NCBI RefSeq assembly: GCF_029643245.1
Contig: NZ_CP116398.1
Span: 3,038,001 to 3,102,000, forward strand
Source: Methylomonas sp. EFPC3
Lineage (GTDB): Bacteria; Pseudomonadota; Gammaproteobacteria; Methylococcales; Methylomonadaceae
Direction of reading: 5' to 3'
Length of the DNA: 64,000 bases
This document shows positions 53,775-62,964 of the stretch, piece by piece; position 1 is the first letter of the stretch; each line of letters opens with the position of its first letter. Both the position numbers and the translations under genes were made by a program. The notes beneath the pieces are model-generated. The model was not told where the DNA came from, searched no databases, and saw only the letters and a program-made list of their open reading frames with translations.

Positions 53775-54392
53775 TTATTTTTGGGGGCTTTCCTGGGCGA
53801 TCAGCTGGTTGACCACGTTAAGCATATTGGCCTGTGATTTGGCCGACTGCGCGGTCACCTTGTATTTGCCGTTGACCACCAGAGAAGGCACGCCGGTAAT
53901 GCCGTAGCGCGGCCCGATCGATTCGGCCTGGCGCAATTTGGCGTCGACCAGAAACGAGCTGTAGGCGGCACGGAAATCTTCCTCTTTCACGCCGTGGGCG
54001 GCAAAAAATTTCGCCAAGTCGTCTTCGTCTGTTAGTGCCGGCTTTTTGTCTCGAAGCGCTGCTTGGACGGTGTTGAACAGGTCGGCATGCACCTTATCCA
54101 ATACACCCAGAGCTTCTGCGGTGTAATAAGCTTTAGCGTGCTTGCCCCACAGCTCGCTGAACACCGCCGGTTGGCGGATAAATTCGACGTTGGCCGGCTT
54201 GGTTTTCAGCCACTCCACCATTGCCGGCTCCAGACTGTAGCAGTGCGGGCAGCCGTACCAGAAAAACTCGATAACTTCGACTTTAGCCGGATTTTGCACC
54301 GGTTGCGCCGGCGAGACCGGATCATAACCGCCTTCCGCATTCGCCAACGTGGCAAAACCGAACAGCCCCAGCAACGCAATAATTTTTAGCAT
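53775..54392 (-). CDS. dsbA: Thiol:disulfide interchange protein DsbA
   Basis: DsbA oxidises cysteine pairs in exported proteins. The 205-residue product has a signal peptide ending LANA and the active site CPHC within FFWYGCPHCYSLEP. The helical insertion and the cis-proline loop TGVPSLVVNGKY follow. The ATG at 54392 has GGAG upstream. It lies just after the cytochrome c4 gene on the same strand, a common pairing in Gammaproteobacteria. Confidence 0.94.
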   Translation of the reverse strand: MLKIIALLGLFGFATLANAEGGYDPVSPAQPVQNPAKVEVIEFFWYGCPHCYSLEPAMVEWLKTKPANVEFIRQPAVFSELWGKHAKAYYTAEALGVLDKVHADLFNTVQAALRDKKPALTDEDDLAKFFAAHGVKEEDFRAAYSSFLVDAKLRQAESIGPRYGITGVPSLVVNGKYKVTAQSAKSQANMLNVVNQLIAQESPQK

Positions 54393-54438
54393 CAAAGTTC
54401 TCCGTAAAAAATAATCCCGACAATCGGCTTCGATGGCC

Positions 54439-55119
54439 TTATTTCATCGTCGAGATGTAATAAGAAACCGCTTTGATATCCTCATCGGTCATCTTGGTGG
54501 CAATCATGTGCATCATGTTTTCCCGATTGTTGCTGCGGGCGCCGGTTTTGAAATCGGTGAGGGTTTTGATCAGATAATCGGCATGTTGCGAATGCAGCGA
54601 CGGGAACGAGGCCGGTTTGTTGCCTTCCGCATAAGGGCCGTGACACGCCACGCAAGCCGAGACTTCCCGGCTCAAATTGCCGTTGCGGTACAAATCGCTG
54701 CCCTGCGCGATCAATGCCGCCAACTCGGCTTTTTTCTGCTCGTCGGTTTTGGCCGGGGCGTCATCGTCGTCGTCGCTGGCCGGCAAAACCGGAGCAGGGT
54801 TGGCGGAGATTTTATTGCCGGCGTAGTAAGCGGCGATTTCCTGAATGGTTTGATCGTCCAGTCCGGCCGCCAACGGCGCCATCATAGGCGCAATTCGACT
54901 ACCGTTTTTAAAGGCCTGCAATTGCTTCACCAGATAGCCCTGGTGCTGGCCGGCCAACTTCGGGAAGCTTGGCATGGTACTGTTACCGTCTTCACCATGG
55001 CAACCCGCGCAACTGGCGGCCTTGGCCTTGCCGGCGCTGGCGTTGCCTTGGGCGTGGACATAACCGGCGGCGGACGCCAACGCCAAAGAGATGGAAACAG
55101 TCAGCAATTTTCTTATCAT
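54439..55119 (-). CDS. Diheme cytochrome c4
   Basis: The product from the ATG at 55119 is 226 residues with a signal peptide ending VHA. It contains two heme motifs, CAGCH and CVACH, each followed by family sequences (GEDGNSTMPSFPKLAGQHQGY; SFPSLHSQHADYLIKTL). An acidic linker of DDDDD joins the two domains. Cytochrome c4 carries electrons to terminal oxidases in the periplasm. The start is divergent from engB by 110 bases, an arrangement conserved in many Gammaproteobacteria. Confidence 0.92.
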   Translation of the reverse strand: MIRKLLTVSISLALASAAGYVHAQGNASAGKAKAASCAGCHGEDGNSTMPSFPKLAGQHQGYLVKQLQAFKNGSRIAPMMAPLAAGLDDQTIQEIAAYYAGNKISANPAPVLPASDDDDDAPAKTDEQKKAELAALIAQGSDLYRNGNLSREVSACVACHGPYAEGNKPASFPSLHSQHADYLIKTLTDFKTGARSNNRENMMHMIATKMTDEDIKAVSYYISTMK

Positions 55120-55229
55120 TATGGGCCCCTGCTCAGGAAAGGTTGATCGGCACAAAGCACGCGGCCGTCGGCCGCCAAGCGCTATAATGGCCGGATTCTA
55201 ACCGATTTAATCACTGTAAGCGAGACTGG

Positions 55230-55841
55230 ATGAATCCGATCTACCACCAGGCCAAGTTCATCAACAGCGCCCCCAAACTGAAGGATGCGCCGCCGGATCA
55301 AGGCAAGGAAATTGCGTTCGCCGGCCGTTCCAATGCTGGTAAATCCAGCGCGATCAATACACTGGTACAGCAGAATGCCCTCGCCCGAGTCAGTAAGACA
55401 CCCGGCCGCACCCAATTGTTGAATTTCTTCGAAATCGACCCAGAGCGAAAACTGGTGGATTTGCCCGGTTACGGTTACGCCAAAGTCCCCGAAGCGATGA
55501 GACAAGAGTGGCGGAAAATGATGGAAACCTATCTGAACCAACGCCAGGCTTTGTGCGGCATCGTGTTGGTAATGGATATCCGCCATCCGTTGACCGACTT
55601 CGACTGGCAAATGGTCGAGTGGTGCGAACACCGCAAATTGCCGCTGCATATCTTGTTGACCAAGGCCGACAAACTCAAATTCGGCGCGGCTAAAACCACG
55701 TTGCTACAAGTGCAGAAGGAGTTGAGCCGGGTCGATATTGTCGTGAGCTTGCAGCTGTTTTCGGCCTTAGACAAAGTCGGCGTCGACGACGTGCACCAGA
55801 TTCTGGACGAGTGGTTCGGATTTTCCGTGGCAGCGCTCTGA
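55230..55841 (+). CDS. engB: Ribosome biogenesis GTPase EngB (YihA/YsxC)
   Basis: EngB is an essential GTPase for assembly of the large ribosomal subunit. The 203-residue product has G1 GRSNAGKSS, G2 with SKTPGRTQLLNFF, G3 VDLPGYGYAKV, G4 LTKADKL, and a G5-like SLQLFSALDKVG. The length is normal. Confidence 0.95.
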   Translation: MNPIYHQAKFINSAPKLKDAPPDQGKEIAFAGRSNAGKSSAINTLVQQNALARVSKTPGRTQLLNFFEIDPERKLVDLPGYGYAKVPEAMRQEWRKMMETYLNQRQALCGIVLVMDIRHPLTDFDWQMVEWCEHRKLPLHILLTKADKLKFGAAKTTLLQVQKELSRVDIVVSLQLFSALDKVGVDDVHQILDEWFGFSVAAL

Positions 55842-55905
55842 CATGTGCCGCCGATAGCTGCAGCAAAATCCTCCGCTAGCCGGGATCGGCCGTAGCTGGA
55901 ACGGA

Positions 55906-56250
55906 CTATTGCCGGCTCTGGCTGCGTTCGGCGCAACGCAGGCATTGGTTGGCGAACGGCAGCGCTGCCAGCCGCTCCTGCCGAATCGGTTCGCCGCAGC
56001 TGACACAAACCCCATACGTGCCGGCATCGATTCTGATAATGGCCTGTTTGATTTTTTCGACTTCGTCGCGGGCCGCATTACCCAAGGCATCCAGCACTTG
56101 ATCGTTTTCGGTTTCGACGGCTTGTTCGGAGAAATCCTTATCCAGCGGATGCTCGGCGTGCTTCACATCGGCGGTAATCTTACCCAGCCGGTCGTCGAGA
56201 TCTTCCAGCATATTCAGCAGTTGGTCGCGCACGTCTTGATATTCTTTCAT
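55906..56250 (-). CDS. DksA/TraR-type zinc finger protein
   Basis: From the ATG at 56250 (GGAG upstream) the product is 114 residues: an N-terminal coiled coil and a C-terminal four-cysteine zinc finger (CVSCGEP ... CLRC) preceded by RIDAGTYGVC. It is shorter than standard DksA (about 150). The coiled-coil tip of true DksA (DxxDxA) is not clear: here it reads ENDQVLDALGNAA. It may act on RNA polymerase like TraR/YbiI or have a different role. Confidence 0.85.
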   Translation of the reverse strand: MKEYQDVRDQLLNMLEDLDDRLGKITADVKHAEHPLDKDFSEQAVETENDQVLDALGNAARDEVEKIKQAIIRIDAGTYGVCVSCGEPIRQERLAALPFANQCLRCAERSQSRQ

Positions 56251-56372
56251 TTCAGTCTCCGCAGCGGTGCTGCATGGCTTGGTCCGGCCGATGCCGGCCT
56301 TTTGGTTTATACAACGAAGCTCCTGCCGGCGCAACCAAGCTGGTCTATACTCGAGACATCGACATTTCTGCC

Positions 56373-57290
56373 ATGAATCTCGCGATGGACTTTGCTCTCG
56401 ACAGGCTACTCGCCGCCGCCAACCAGATCATTCTGGGCAAGGAACGCCAAATTCAGCTGGCGGTTTGTTGCCTGCTGGCCAAGGGCCATTTGCTGATCGA
56501 AGACATTCCCGGCGTCGGCAAAACCACGTTGTCGCACACCTTGGCGCGACTATTCGGCATGGAATACCAGCGGATTCAATTTACCAGCGACATCTTACCG
56601 GCCGACATCATCGGCTCGACGGTATTCGACACCCATAAGCAGCAATTCAGCTTTCACCCGGGCCCGATCTTCAAACAAATGATTCTGGCCGACGAAATCA
56701 ACCGTGCCACGCCCAAGGCGCAGAGTGCGTTGCTGGAAGCGATGGAAGAGCGCCAGGTAACCGTGGAGGGCCAGACCTATGCTTTGCCGCAGCCGTTTTT
56801 CGTGATTGCGACCCAAAATCCGGCCAATCAAATCGGCACCTTTCCGTTGCCGGAATCGCAAGTGGATCGTTTTCTGATGCGGATAGAACTGGGCTACCCC
56901 AGCCGCCAGGCCGAGCGCGAATTGTTGGCCGGCCAACCTCGCCATCTATTGATTAATGAGCTGCCCGAAGCCCTGAGCCCGACGCAGCTGGTCGAACTGC
57001 AACAAGCGGCAGCTGGCGTACACGCCTCGCCCGCTTTGCTGGATTATTTACAAGCCCTGTTGGCTTACACCCGGCAGTCGCCCGATTTCGTCAACGGCTT
57101 GTCGCCTCGTGCCGGCCTCGGCTTACTGGCCGCCGCCAAAGCCTGGGCTTTTATCGATAAGCGCCACGCGGTGCTACCGGAAGATGTGCAAGCCGTGTTA
57201 CCGGCAGTGGCCGGCCACCGCTTGAATGCCGGGTCCAGCGATTCGGTCGGCATCGTCGCGCCGATACTGGCGCAAGTGCCGGTTCATTGA
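56373..57290 (+). CDS. MoxR family AAA ATPase
   Basis: The 305-residue product has Walker A EDIPGVGKTTLSHTLA, Walker B ILADEINRATPKAQSALLEAMEE, and sensor 1 VIATQNPANQIGTFPLPESQ. MoxR ATPases work with DUF58 and VWA proteins as chaperones for metal cofactor insertion or complex assembly. The ATG at 56373 is chosen although a ribosome site is weak; an open frame extends back to 56274. Its stop overlaps the TTG start of the DUF58 gene (TTGA). Confidence 0.93.
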   Translation: MNLAMDFALDRLLAAANQIILGKERQIQLAVCCLLAKGHLLIEDIPGVGKTTLSHTLARLFGMEYQRIQFTSDILPADIIGSTVFDTHKQQFSFHPGPIFKQMILADEINRATPKAQSALLEAMEERQVTVEGQTYALPQPFFVIATQNPANQIGTFPLPESQVDRFLMRIELGYPSRQAERELLAGQPRHLLINELPEALSPTQLVELQQAAAGVHASPALLDYLQALLAYTRQSPDFVNGLSPRAGLGLLAAAKAWAFIDKRHAVLPEDVQAVLPAVAGHRLNAGSSDSVGIVAPILAQVPVH

Positions 57291-58237
57291 ACACGGCGGC
57301 GTTATCGTTACCGGACCGCTTTCGCCTGTCGCGGTTTTTCCTGGGCGAAGCGCCAGCCGCCGGCCCGATCACGCTGGGCCACCGCCGAATCTTTATCTTG
57401 CCGACCCAGCGTGGCTTGGGGTTCGTCCTGCTGATCCTGTTGTTGTTGCTGATCGGCTTCGTTTACAGCAATAACCTGGCTTATCTACTGGGCTTTTTGT
57501 TAGCCAGTATTTTTTTTGTCGCGATTTTGCACAGCTTCAAAGCTCTGGCCGGGTTGATCGTCAGGGCCGGCCGACAACCGGCCGTGTTTGCCGGCCAGGC
57601 GGGAGCCTTTAATTTTCAGATCAGTAATCCCGGCCGGCTCAGCCGGTTTGCCGTCCAACTACATTTGCAAACCGAGCTGACTATCAGTCTGGCGCCGGCC
57701 GAAACCCAAACCGCAACTTTGTATCAAGCGACAGTTCGCCGCGGCTGGCTGCAACCGCAGACATTGACGGTATCCAGCCTGTATCCGTTGGGATTGTTTC
57801 GAGCCTGGGCGCCGCTACGATTCGACAGCCCGTTGCTGGTTTATCCCAAACCGGCCAAGCGGCAATTGCCGTTTCCGCAGAGCGACGACGGTGCCGTCGC
57901 CGAGGGGCAGAGCCGGCGCCAGGGCGACGAATTTTACGGTTTGCGCCCTTATCAACGCGGCGATGCGATTCGGCAGATTCATTGGAAAACCTTCGCCAAG
58001 GGCCAGGGCGTATTCAGTAAGCAATACGCCGGCGCAGGCTCCAGCGAGCTATGGCTGGACTATCAACAGGCGCCGGGACACAACCGCGAGGAACGCCTCA
58101 GCCAACTCTGCCGCTGGATCATCGATGCGGAAAAAGCCGGATTGCGCTACGGGCTGGTGCTGCCCAATCTGCGCCTGCAGCCCGATACCGGCGCGGCCCA
58201 CTACCGCCAATGTCTGCAAGCCTTGGCCCTGTTTTGA
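57287..58237 (+). CDS. DUF58 domain membrane protein
   Basis: The 316-residue product has two hydrophobic helices near residues 40-80 and the DUF58 hallmark GDEFYGLRPYQRGDAIRQIH. The family has a VWA-like fold and works with MoxR ATPases. Translation appears to start at TTG (57287-57289), four bases overlapping the moxR-type stop; no ATG fits better. It is the middle gene of the MoxR-DUF58-transglutaminase operon. Confidence 0.92.
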   Translation: MNTAALSLPDRFRLSRFFLGEAPAAGPITLGHRRIFILPTQRGLGFVLLILLLLLIGFVYSNNLAYLLGFLLASIFFVAILHSFKALAGLIVRAGRQPAVFAGQAGAFNFQISNPGRLSRFAVQLHLQTELTISLAPAETQTATLYQATVRRGWLQPQTLTVSSLYPLGLFRAWAPLRFDSPLLVYPKPAKRQLPFPQSDDGAVAEGQSRRQGDEFYGLRPYQRGDAIRQIHWKTFAKGQGVFSKQYAGAGSSELWLDYQQAPGHNREERLSQLCRWIIDAEKAGLRYGLVLPNLRLQPDTGAAHYRQCLQALALF

Positions 58238-58239
58238 GC

Positions 58240-60192
58240 ATGAACGGCCACCCCTCCTCCCGCCTGTTATGGTTCATATCGGGTTCGATCGGCCTGATTA
58301 CCTTGCCGCATGCCTGGCATGTTCCGCCGTTGTTGATTGGTTTTTTTGGCTTGGCCTGGCTTTGGCGGCTGTTAGCGATAAGCCGGCCGGACTGGTTGCC
58401 GAATCGTTTGGCCTTGTTTGGCTTGACGTTGGCCGGCATTGGCTTGGTCTACAGCCAGCACCGCGGCATTTTCGGCCGCGACGCCGGCACCGCGTTGTTT
58501 GTCGTAGCGCTGGGACTGAAGCTACTGGAAATTCAGGGCAAGCGCGATGTGTATGTCATCGTCTATCTGGCCTTCATTGTCGCCGCAACCCAGTTTTTGT
58601 ACGAAGAAAGCATCTTGATGGCGCTTTACATTGTGCTGGTCTGCGCGGTGCTGTTGGCGACGTTGATCACCCAAAACAGCGTCTCGCCGCAAACCGTTCC
58701 GGCCCTGAAAACCGCCGCGACGCTGATTCTGCAAAGTCTGCCGATTGCCATGGTGTTGTTTGTGTTGTTTCCCAGGCTGGAAGCGCCGCGCTGGAGTTGG
58801 CTGGATGCCGACAATCAAGCCAAAAGCGGCTTGAGCGATACGCTGGAACCCGGCTCGATCACCGAATTGAGCCTGTCCCCCGAACTAGTGTTTCGGGTCA
58901 AGTTCGACGGCGATCTGCCGCCGCCGGCCCAGCGTTACTGGCGCGGCCCGGTTTATAGCCTTTTCGATGGCTCGGCCTGGAAGGCGGCGCCGGCCTTGTT
59001 CCGCGCGGCCAATCCCGATCAGCCGACATTCAGCGGCAAGACTTACGATTACACCTTACTGATGGAGCCGCAAAAACAAAATTGGGTGTTTGCTTTGGAA
59101 TTGCCGAGCGCATTCAGCGCCGGCCTGCGCCGCAACGAGTTGTACCAGTTAACCACCAACAAAGATCCCGGCGACCGCGCCGAATATCGGATTTCATCAA
59201 CGCCGGTCTACAACACCGGCGACATCAACCCGGCCGAGAGTCGGGAAAACTTGCAATTGCCCGGCAAGCCTTCCGAACAAATTCGCGATTTGATCGCCCA
59301 GTTGCGCGGCGGCGAGACATCGCCGGAGGTGCTGATCGCTAATCTGATGCAGCACTTCCACCGCGAAAATTTTCGCTATACCTTGAATCCGGAGCCGATG
59401 CCGGAGCGTCCGGTCGACACGTTTCTGTTCGAACGCCGCGCCGGGTTTTGCAGCCATTACGCCACGGCTTTCGTTTATCTGCTGCGGGCCGCCGAAATCC
59501 CGGCGCGGGTGGTCGGCGGCTACCAAGGCGGCCGCTTTAACACGCTAGGCGGTTTTCTGGAAATCCGCCAAGCCGACGCCCATGCCTGGGCCGAAGTCTG
59601 GCTGGACGGTAAGGGCTGGGTGCGTTTTGACCCGACCGCCGCGATAGCCCCGGAACGGATCGAACAAAGCGTGAACGTCGATTTGCAGATCGCCAGCGGA
59701 GCCCTGAATTTCAGCCCGATTCAACTCGATGCCAAAACCTTGACCTGGCTACAACGCAGCCGGCAACTGTGGCAGAACGTCGATTACCAATGGCAGCGCT
59801 GGGTCATCAACTACGATACCGCCAATCAACAGGCTTTGTTGCAAAGCCTGGGTATCGACGACTTCGTCAAGCTGGGTTATTGGCTGGTGCTCAGCGTGGG
59901 CGGGTTAGGAGGCCTGTTGGCCTGGCGGTTGTTAAGGCCGAACCGGCGTCGGCGCGACCCGGTATTGCTGGCCTACCGCCAGTTTTGCGACAAACTGCGC
60001 CAGGCGGGCGTCGACTTCGGTCCCGGCGACGGCCCGCAGACCCTGGCGCAACGCGCCAAGATCGCGCGGCCGGACTTGGCTGACCCAATCGAACGGATTG
60101 CAGCGGTTTTTATCCGCCTGCGCTACGAACCTTGCACTGCGGCCGAAGACTTGCAGGTCTTGAAAACGCTGGTTCGCGGCTTACGGGTTTGA
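58240..60192 (+). CDS. TgpA-like membrane transglutaminase domain protein
   Basis: The 650-residue product has about six N-terminal helices (to about residue 175), a periplasmic DUF3488/transglutaminase-like region and one more helix near 560. The catalytic triad is visible as GFCSHYATAF (Cys), ADAHAWAEVW (His) and RFDPTAAI (Asp). A small cytoplasmic DUF4129-type domain follows the last helix. TgpA in Pseudomonas is essential and membrane-bound; the substrate is not known. It starts two bases after the DUF58 stop and completes the operon. Confidence 0.92.
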   Translation: MNGHPSSRLLWFISGSIGLITLPHAWHVPPLLIGFFGLAWLWRLLAISRPDWLPNRLALFGLTLAGIGLVYSQHRGIFGRDAGTALFVVALGLKLLEIQGKRDVYVIVYLAFIVAATQFLYEESILMALYIVLVCAVLLATLITQNSVSPQTVPALKTAATLILQSLPIAMVLFVLFPRLEAPRWSWLDADNQAKSGLSDTLEPGSITELSLSPELVFRVKFDGDLPPPAQRYWRGPVYSLFDGSAWKAAPALFRAANPDQPTFSGKTYDYTLLMEPQKQNWVFALELPSAFSAGLRRNELYQLTTNKDPGDRAEYRISSTPVYNTGDINPAESRENLQLPGKPSEQIRDLIAQLRGGETSPEVLIANLMQHFHRENFRYTLNPEPMPERPVDTFLFERRAGFCSHYATAFVYLLRAAEIPARVVGGYQGGRFNTLGGFLEIRQADAHAWAEVWLDGKGWVRFDPTAAIAPERIEQSVNVDLQIASGALNFSPIQLDAKTLTWLQRSRQLWQNVDYQWQRWVINYDTANQQALLQSLGIDDFVKLGYWLVLSVGGLGGLLAWRLLRPNRRRRDPVLLAYRQFCDKLRQAGVDFGPGDGPQTLAQRAKIARPDLADPIERIAAVFIRLRYEPCTAAEDLQVLKTLVRGLRV

Positions 60193-60200
60193 GCGAGAGC

Positions 60201-60464
60201 TTAATGAAGATCCGGCACTTCTTCCTTGGCTTTTTGCTGGGGCTGCGATTGAGCCTGCTTGGCTTTTTCAGTCTGTAATTGCTTGTTACCCTCGCCGAAC
60301 ATCACTGCGGCGGCCATGAAAATCGCTCCGGCAATGGCGATTACCGGCAACCGCCCCGGTTTATCCATCCACAACAGAATCCACTTGGGCTTGAACATCC
60401 CGACGATCAATATCACCACCGCGAGGATCATCACGTTAAAACTGTAGTAGATCAAGGTATTCAT
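60201..60464 (-). CDS. Small two-helix membrane protein of unknown function
   Basis: The 87-residue product has two hydrophobic helices (SFNVMILAVVILIVGMF; VIAIAGAIFMAAAVMFG) and a polar Gln/Lys-rich C-terminal tail. The start is placed at the ATG at 60464 (MNTLIYYSF); further upstream codons are improbable. The gene lies between the transglutaminase operon and the SPFH gene on the opposite strand. I do not recognise the family. Confidence 0.55.
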   Translation of the reverse strand: MNTLIYYSFNVMILAVVILIVGMFKPKWILLWMDKPGRLPVIAIAGAIFMAAAVMFGEGNKQLQTEKAKQAQSQPQQKAKEEVPDLH

Positions 60465-60566
60465 GTATCCGGGTCCTGTTTCCAGCAAGTTAAAGGGACA
60501 TACATTATTATTAGCCGACCAAACGTTGGCAATAAACAAAAATAAACTTCAAATTTAGGAGGCGCT

Positions 60567-61487
60567 ATGGGCGGCTTTGGCTTGTTTGTAACCGTGTTAC
60601 TGGTGTTTGCCATACTGATGGTGTTCATGAGCGTCAAATCCGTCCCCCAGGGGATGGAATATACCGTCGAGCGCTTCGGTAAATATACCGCGACTTTGAC
60701 GCCCGGCTTGAACATTATCGTGCCGATCATCGACCAGATCGGCCGCAAGCTGAACATGATGGAGCAAGTGTTGGACGTGCCGTCGCAGGAAGTGATCACC
60801 AAGGACAACGCGATGGTACGGGTCGACGGCGTGGTGTTCTATCAAATCCTGGATGCCGCCAAGGCCGCCTATGAAGTCAATTATCTGGACGTGGCGACCA
60901 TCAATCTGGTGATGACCAACATCCGCACCGTGATGGGCTCGATGGATTTGGACGAATTGTTGTCCCGCCGTGATGAAATCAACGCTCGCCTGTTGACCGT
61001 CGTCGACGATGCCACCTCGCCGTGGGGGATCAAAGTCACCCGGATCGAAATCAAGGACATCGCGCCGCCCAAGGATTTAGTCGACTCGATGGCGCGGCAG
61101 ATGAAAGCCGAGCGGGAAAAACGCGCGCAAATTCTGGAAGCCGAAGGCCTGCGTCAGGCGGAAATCCTGAAAGCCGAAGGTTTGAAACAAAGCAAGATTC
61201 TGGAAGCCGAAGGCCGTAAGGAAGCCGCGTTCCGCGACGCCGAGGCCCGCGAACGCTTGGCGGAAGCGGAAGCCCGCGCCACGCTGATGGTGTCCGAAGC
61301 GATCTCCAAAGGTGACGTACAGGCCATCAATTACTTCGTCGCCCAAAAATATATCGAATCCTTGAAAGACGTCGCCTCCGCCGGTAACAGCAAATTGGTA
61401 TTCATGCCGCTGGAGGCCTCCAGCGTGATCGGCGCCTTGGGCGGCATCGGCGAGCTGGCCAAAGAAGCCTTGCAGAAGAAGGGTTGA
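60567..61487 (+). CDS. SPFH/Band 7 (stomatin-like, QmcA type) membrane protein
   Basis: The 306-residue product has an N-terminal membrane helix and the SPFH domain (SVPQGMEYTVERFGKYTATLTPGL; DVPSQEVITKDNAMVRVDGVVFYQI). A long repeated Ala/Glu helix rich in EAEGLRQAEIL repeats (about residues 190-245) forms the coiled coil. Stomatin-like proteins make large membrane rings and work with NfeD partners, as here. AGGAGG lies just upstream of the ATG. Confidence 0.93.
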   Translation: MGGFGLFVTVLLVFAILMVFMSVKSVPQGMEYTVERFGKYTATLTPGLNIIVPIIDQIGRKLNMMEQVLDVPSQEVITKDNAMVRVDGVVFYQILDAAKAAYEVNYLDVATINLVMTNIRTVMGSMDLDELLSRRDEINARLLTVVDDATSPWGIKVTRIEIKDIAPPKDLVDSMARQMKAEREKRAQILEAEGLRQAEILKAEGLKQSKILEAEGRKEAAFRDAEARERLAEAEARATLMVSEAISKGDVQAINYFVAQKYIESLKDVASAGNSKLVFMPLEASSVIGALGGIGELAKEALQKKG

Positions 61488-61489
61488 AC

Positions 61490-61936
61490 ATGATGGAACA
61501 AGACATCGTATTTTGGTACTGGTGGGTGCTGGCGGTCGGCTTTCTGGCTTTGGAAATTGTGGCCACCGGCTTCTTTTTCCTGTGGCTGGCCGTCTCAGCC
61601 TTCATCGTCGGCTCGGTAGTGCTGTTAGTCGAAACCACCGCCTTCAATGTCCAGGTCTTACTGTTTTCGCTATTGGCCGTGTCGTCGGTACTGGTCTGGC
61701 GCCGATACGCCCGCAACCGCGCCACGGACGTTAGCGACCACCCGTTATTGAATCGGCGCGGCGCCCAATACGTCGGCCGCACTTTCAATCTGATCGCCCC
61801 GATCGAAAACGGCCACGGCAAAGTCAAAGTCGACGACACGATCTGGACAGTTCGCGGCCCGGATAGCCCGGTGGGCACCAAAGTCAAAGTTACCGCAGTG
61901 AAAGGGACGGAGTTTGAGGTGGAGGTTTGTGAATAA
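61490..61936 (+). CDS. NfeD-like membrane protein, partner of the SPFH protein
   Basis: The product is about 148 residues: two or three membrane helices in the first 75 residues, then a C-terminal OB-fold domain (RGAQYVGRTFNLIAPIENGHGKVKVDD). It matches the short NfeD class found beside stomatin-like genes. An ATG at 61490 is preferred; a TTG at 61484 overlapping the upstream stop is possible. Coupling is likely since only two bases separate the genes. Confidence 0.9.
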   Translation: MMEQDIVFWYWWVLAVGFLALEIVATGFFFLWLAVSAFIVGSVVLLVETTAFNVQVLLFSLLAVSSVLVWRRYARNRATDVSDHPLLNRRGAQYVGRTFNLIAPIENGHGKVKVDDTIWTVRGPDSPVGTKVKVTAVKGTEFEVEVCE

Positions 61937-62097
61937 ACCGTTAGGTCACGAAAGCACTGTTTTGTGTCGAAGCCGGCCAACCAGCGATGACCAAGCCATC
62001 TTTAATCGTTGCAAATTGAACGACCGCACTTATGTCACAGAGCTGAAATAATCAGGTAGTACGCTGAGATTAAATTCTAGAAAAGGATAAATTTAGT

Positions 62098-62280
62098 ATG
62101 CGTGCGAAATGGTTTCTGGTTTGCGTTTTTGGGTTAGCAACGTCTACGATTCAAGCTTCAACATTTATTGATCTTGCTAGCTCTAGTTGCTCTGGCGATC
62201 AATCTCTGGATTCCAGCAATGGCTTGGCTCTCAGTTGTACGGGCGATTTTTCGCTCGGCCAGGGAAGTTTAAGGCCGTAA
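62098..62280 (+). pseudogene. Truncated secreted protein gene (probable PEP-CTERM type) cut off by a REP element
   Basis: The frame encodes a signal peptide (MRAKWFLVCVFGLATSTIQAS) and about 35 residues of a secreted protein (FIDLASSSCSGDQSLD ... LSCTGDFSLGQGSL). The final codons (RP stop) come from the inserted REP sequence starting near 62273. AAGGA lies upstream of the ATG. The N-terminal pattern resembles filamentous PEP-CTERM surface proteins, but with so little sequence this is only a suggestion. No continuation is visible between 62914 and 62964; it might lie beyond the second repeat copy outside the window. Confidence 0.6.
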
Positions 62281-62310
62281 GGCGCAATAACCAACGGGCA
62301 TTGCGCCGTA
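62273..62310 (+). repeat. REP palindrome, left end of RAYT element copy 1
   Basis: The unit contains GGCGCAAT ... ATTGCGCC, an eight-base stem with a loop of about ten bases. It is repeated in inverted orientation at 62876-62913 and in the same orientation at 63553-63590. Paired REP sequences flanking a RAYT gene are the usual architecture of these elements. Confidence 0.8.
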
Positions 62311-62318
62311 TTTTAAAA

Positions 62319-62845
62319 CTATTCAAACTTATATAAATCTCCGTCATTTCCTGCCCAATTTAAAGGATAAAAACCGCGTTCGACCCATTTGAAAAATGGT
62401 CGAATATAGTCATTCTTTTACTTGCTTTACACAGCCATGTTTCACCGGGTTGTAATGAATATAGTTCAAGTGTGCTTGAAAATCCGCTTCATCTCGAATT
62501 AGATGATCCCAATAGCGTCGCTGCCAAATGCCTCGCTCACCTCGTTTGATTCTCGCGCTCGATCTGCGCTCGGTTTTGGATATTGCTTTAGAAAATCCAA
62601 TTTTTATCTAGCGTATCCGGGTGGCAAAGTCGGTATCGTTTTCCGGTAACTCAATCAAACAATGCATGTGTTCGGGCAATACCACCCAACCGTGAATTTC
62701 GAACGGGTTATGAGCTTTTACCGTTTTAACCGACTCCCTCAAAGATTTAATATGCCGGATCAACAAATCGTTATCCTTTCTTTGTAAAAAATTGATAGTA
62801 AAAAAAATAGGTTCCGCCAGGATGCCAAATTCGCCGGAAATCCAT
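62319..62845 (-). pseudogene. REP-associated tyrosine transposase (RAYT), copy 1, inactivated
   Basis: Translated in pieces, this is a Y1 transposase of the RAYT type. From the ATG at 62845 it opens MDFRRIWHPGGTYFF and carries the HUH motif in VVLPEHMHCLIELPEND. RGERGIWQRRYWDHLIRDE and YIHYNPVKHG hold the tyrosine region, and it ends WVERGFYPLNWAG. Lesions are a +1 base in a run of eight T, a TAG after FATRIR, a TGA after KQVKE, and a frame change before KWVERG. It cannot be active in cis; related intact RAYTs may exist elsewhere. Confidence 0.82.
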
Positions 62846-62875
62846 TTTTTTAATATCAATGTCAGGTTGATTAAA

Positions 62876-62913
62876 TACGGCGCAATGCCCGATGGTTATT
62901 GCGCCTTACGGCC
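62876..62913 (-). repeat. REP palindrome, right end of RAYT element copy 1
   Basis: This is the inverted copy of the left REP at 62273-62310, with the same GGCGCAAT/ATTGCGCC stem and one clear loop difference (CCGATGG against CCAACGG orientation). It ends the 641-base element. Confidence 0.78.
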
Positions 62914-62964
62914 TTACGATACTAATCGTTACACTCTCTTCTAAATTGGATTTTTGCGACATGA

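Larger units (their letters stand above)
62273..62913 (-). mobile_element. REP-flanked RAYT element, copy 1 (degenerate)
   Basis: This 641-base unit has inverted REP palindromes at both ends and a Y1-type transposase pseudogene inside. The first 448 bases (62273-62720) recur at 63553-64000 with only four mismatches and no gaps, an offset of exactly 1280 bases. It interrupts the secreted-protein gene at 62098. Confidence 0.75.

Noticed and set aside
62281-62607. New small genes in the gap after the truncated secreted protein
   Set aside because: The sequence reads as the C-terminal part of the RAYT pseudogene on the minus strand once stops and frame changes are allowed for.
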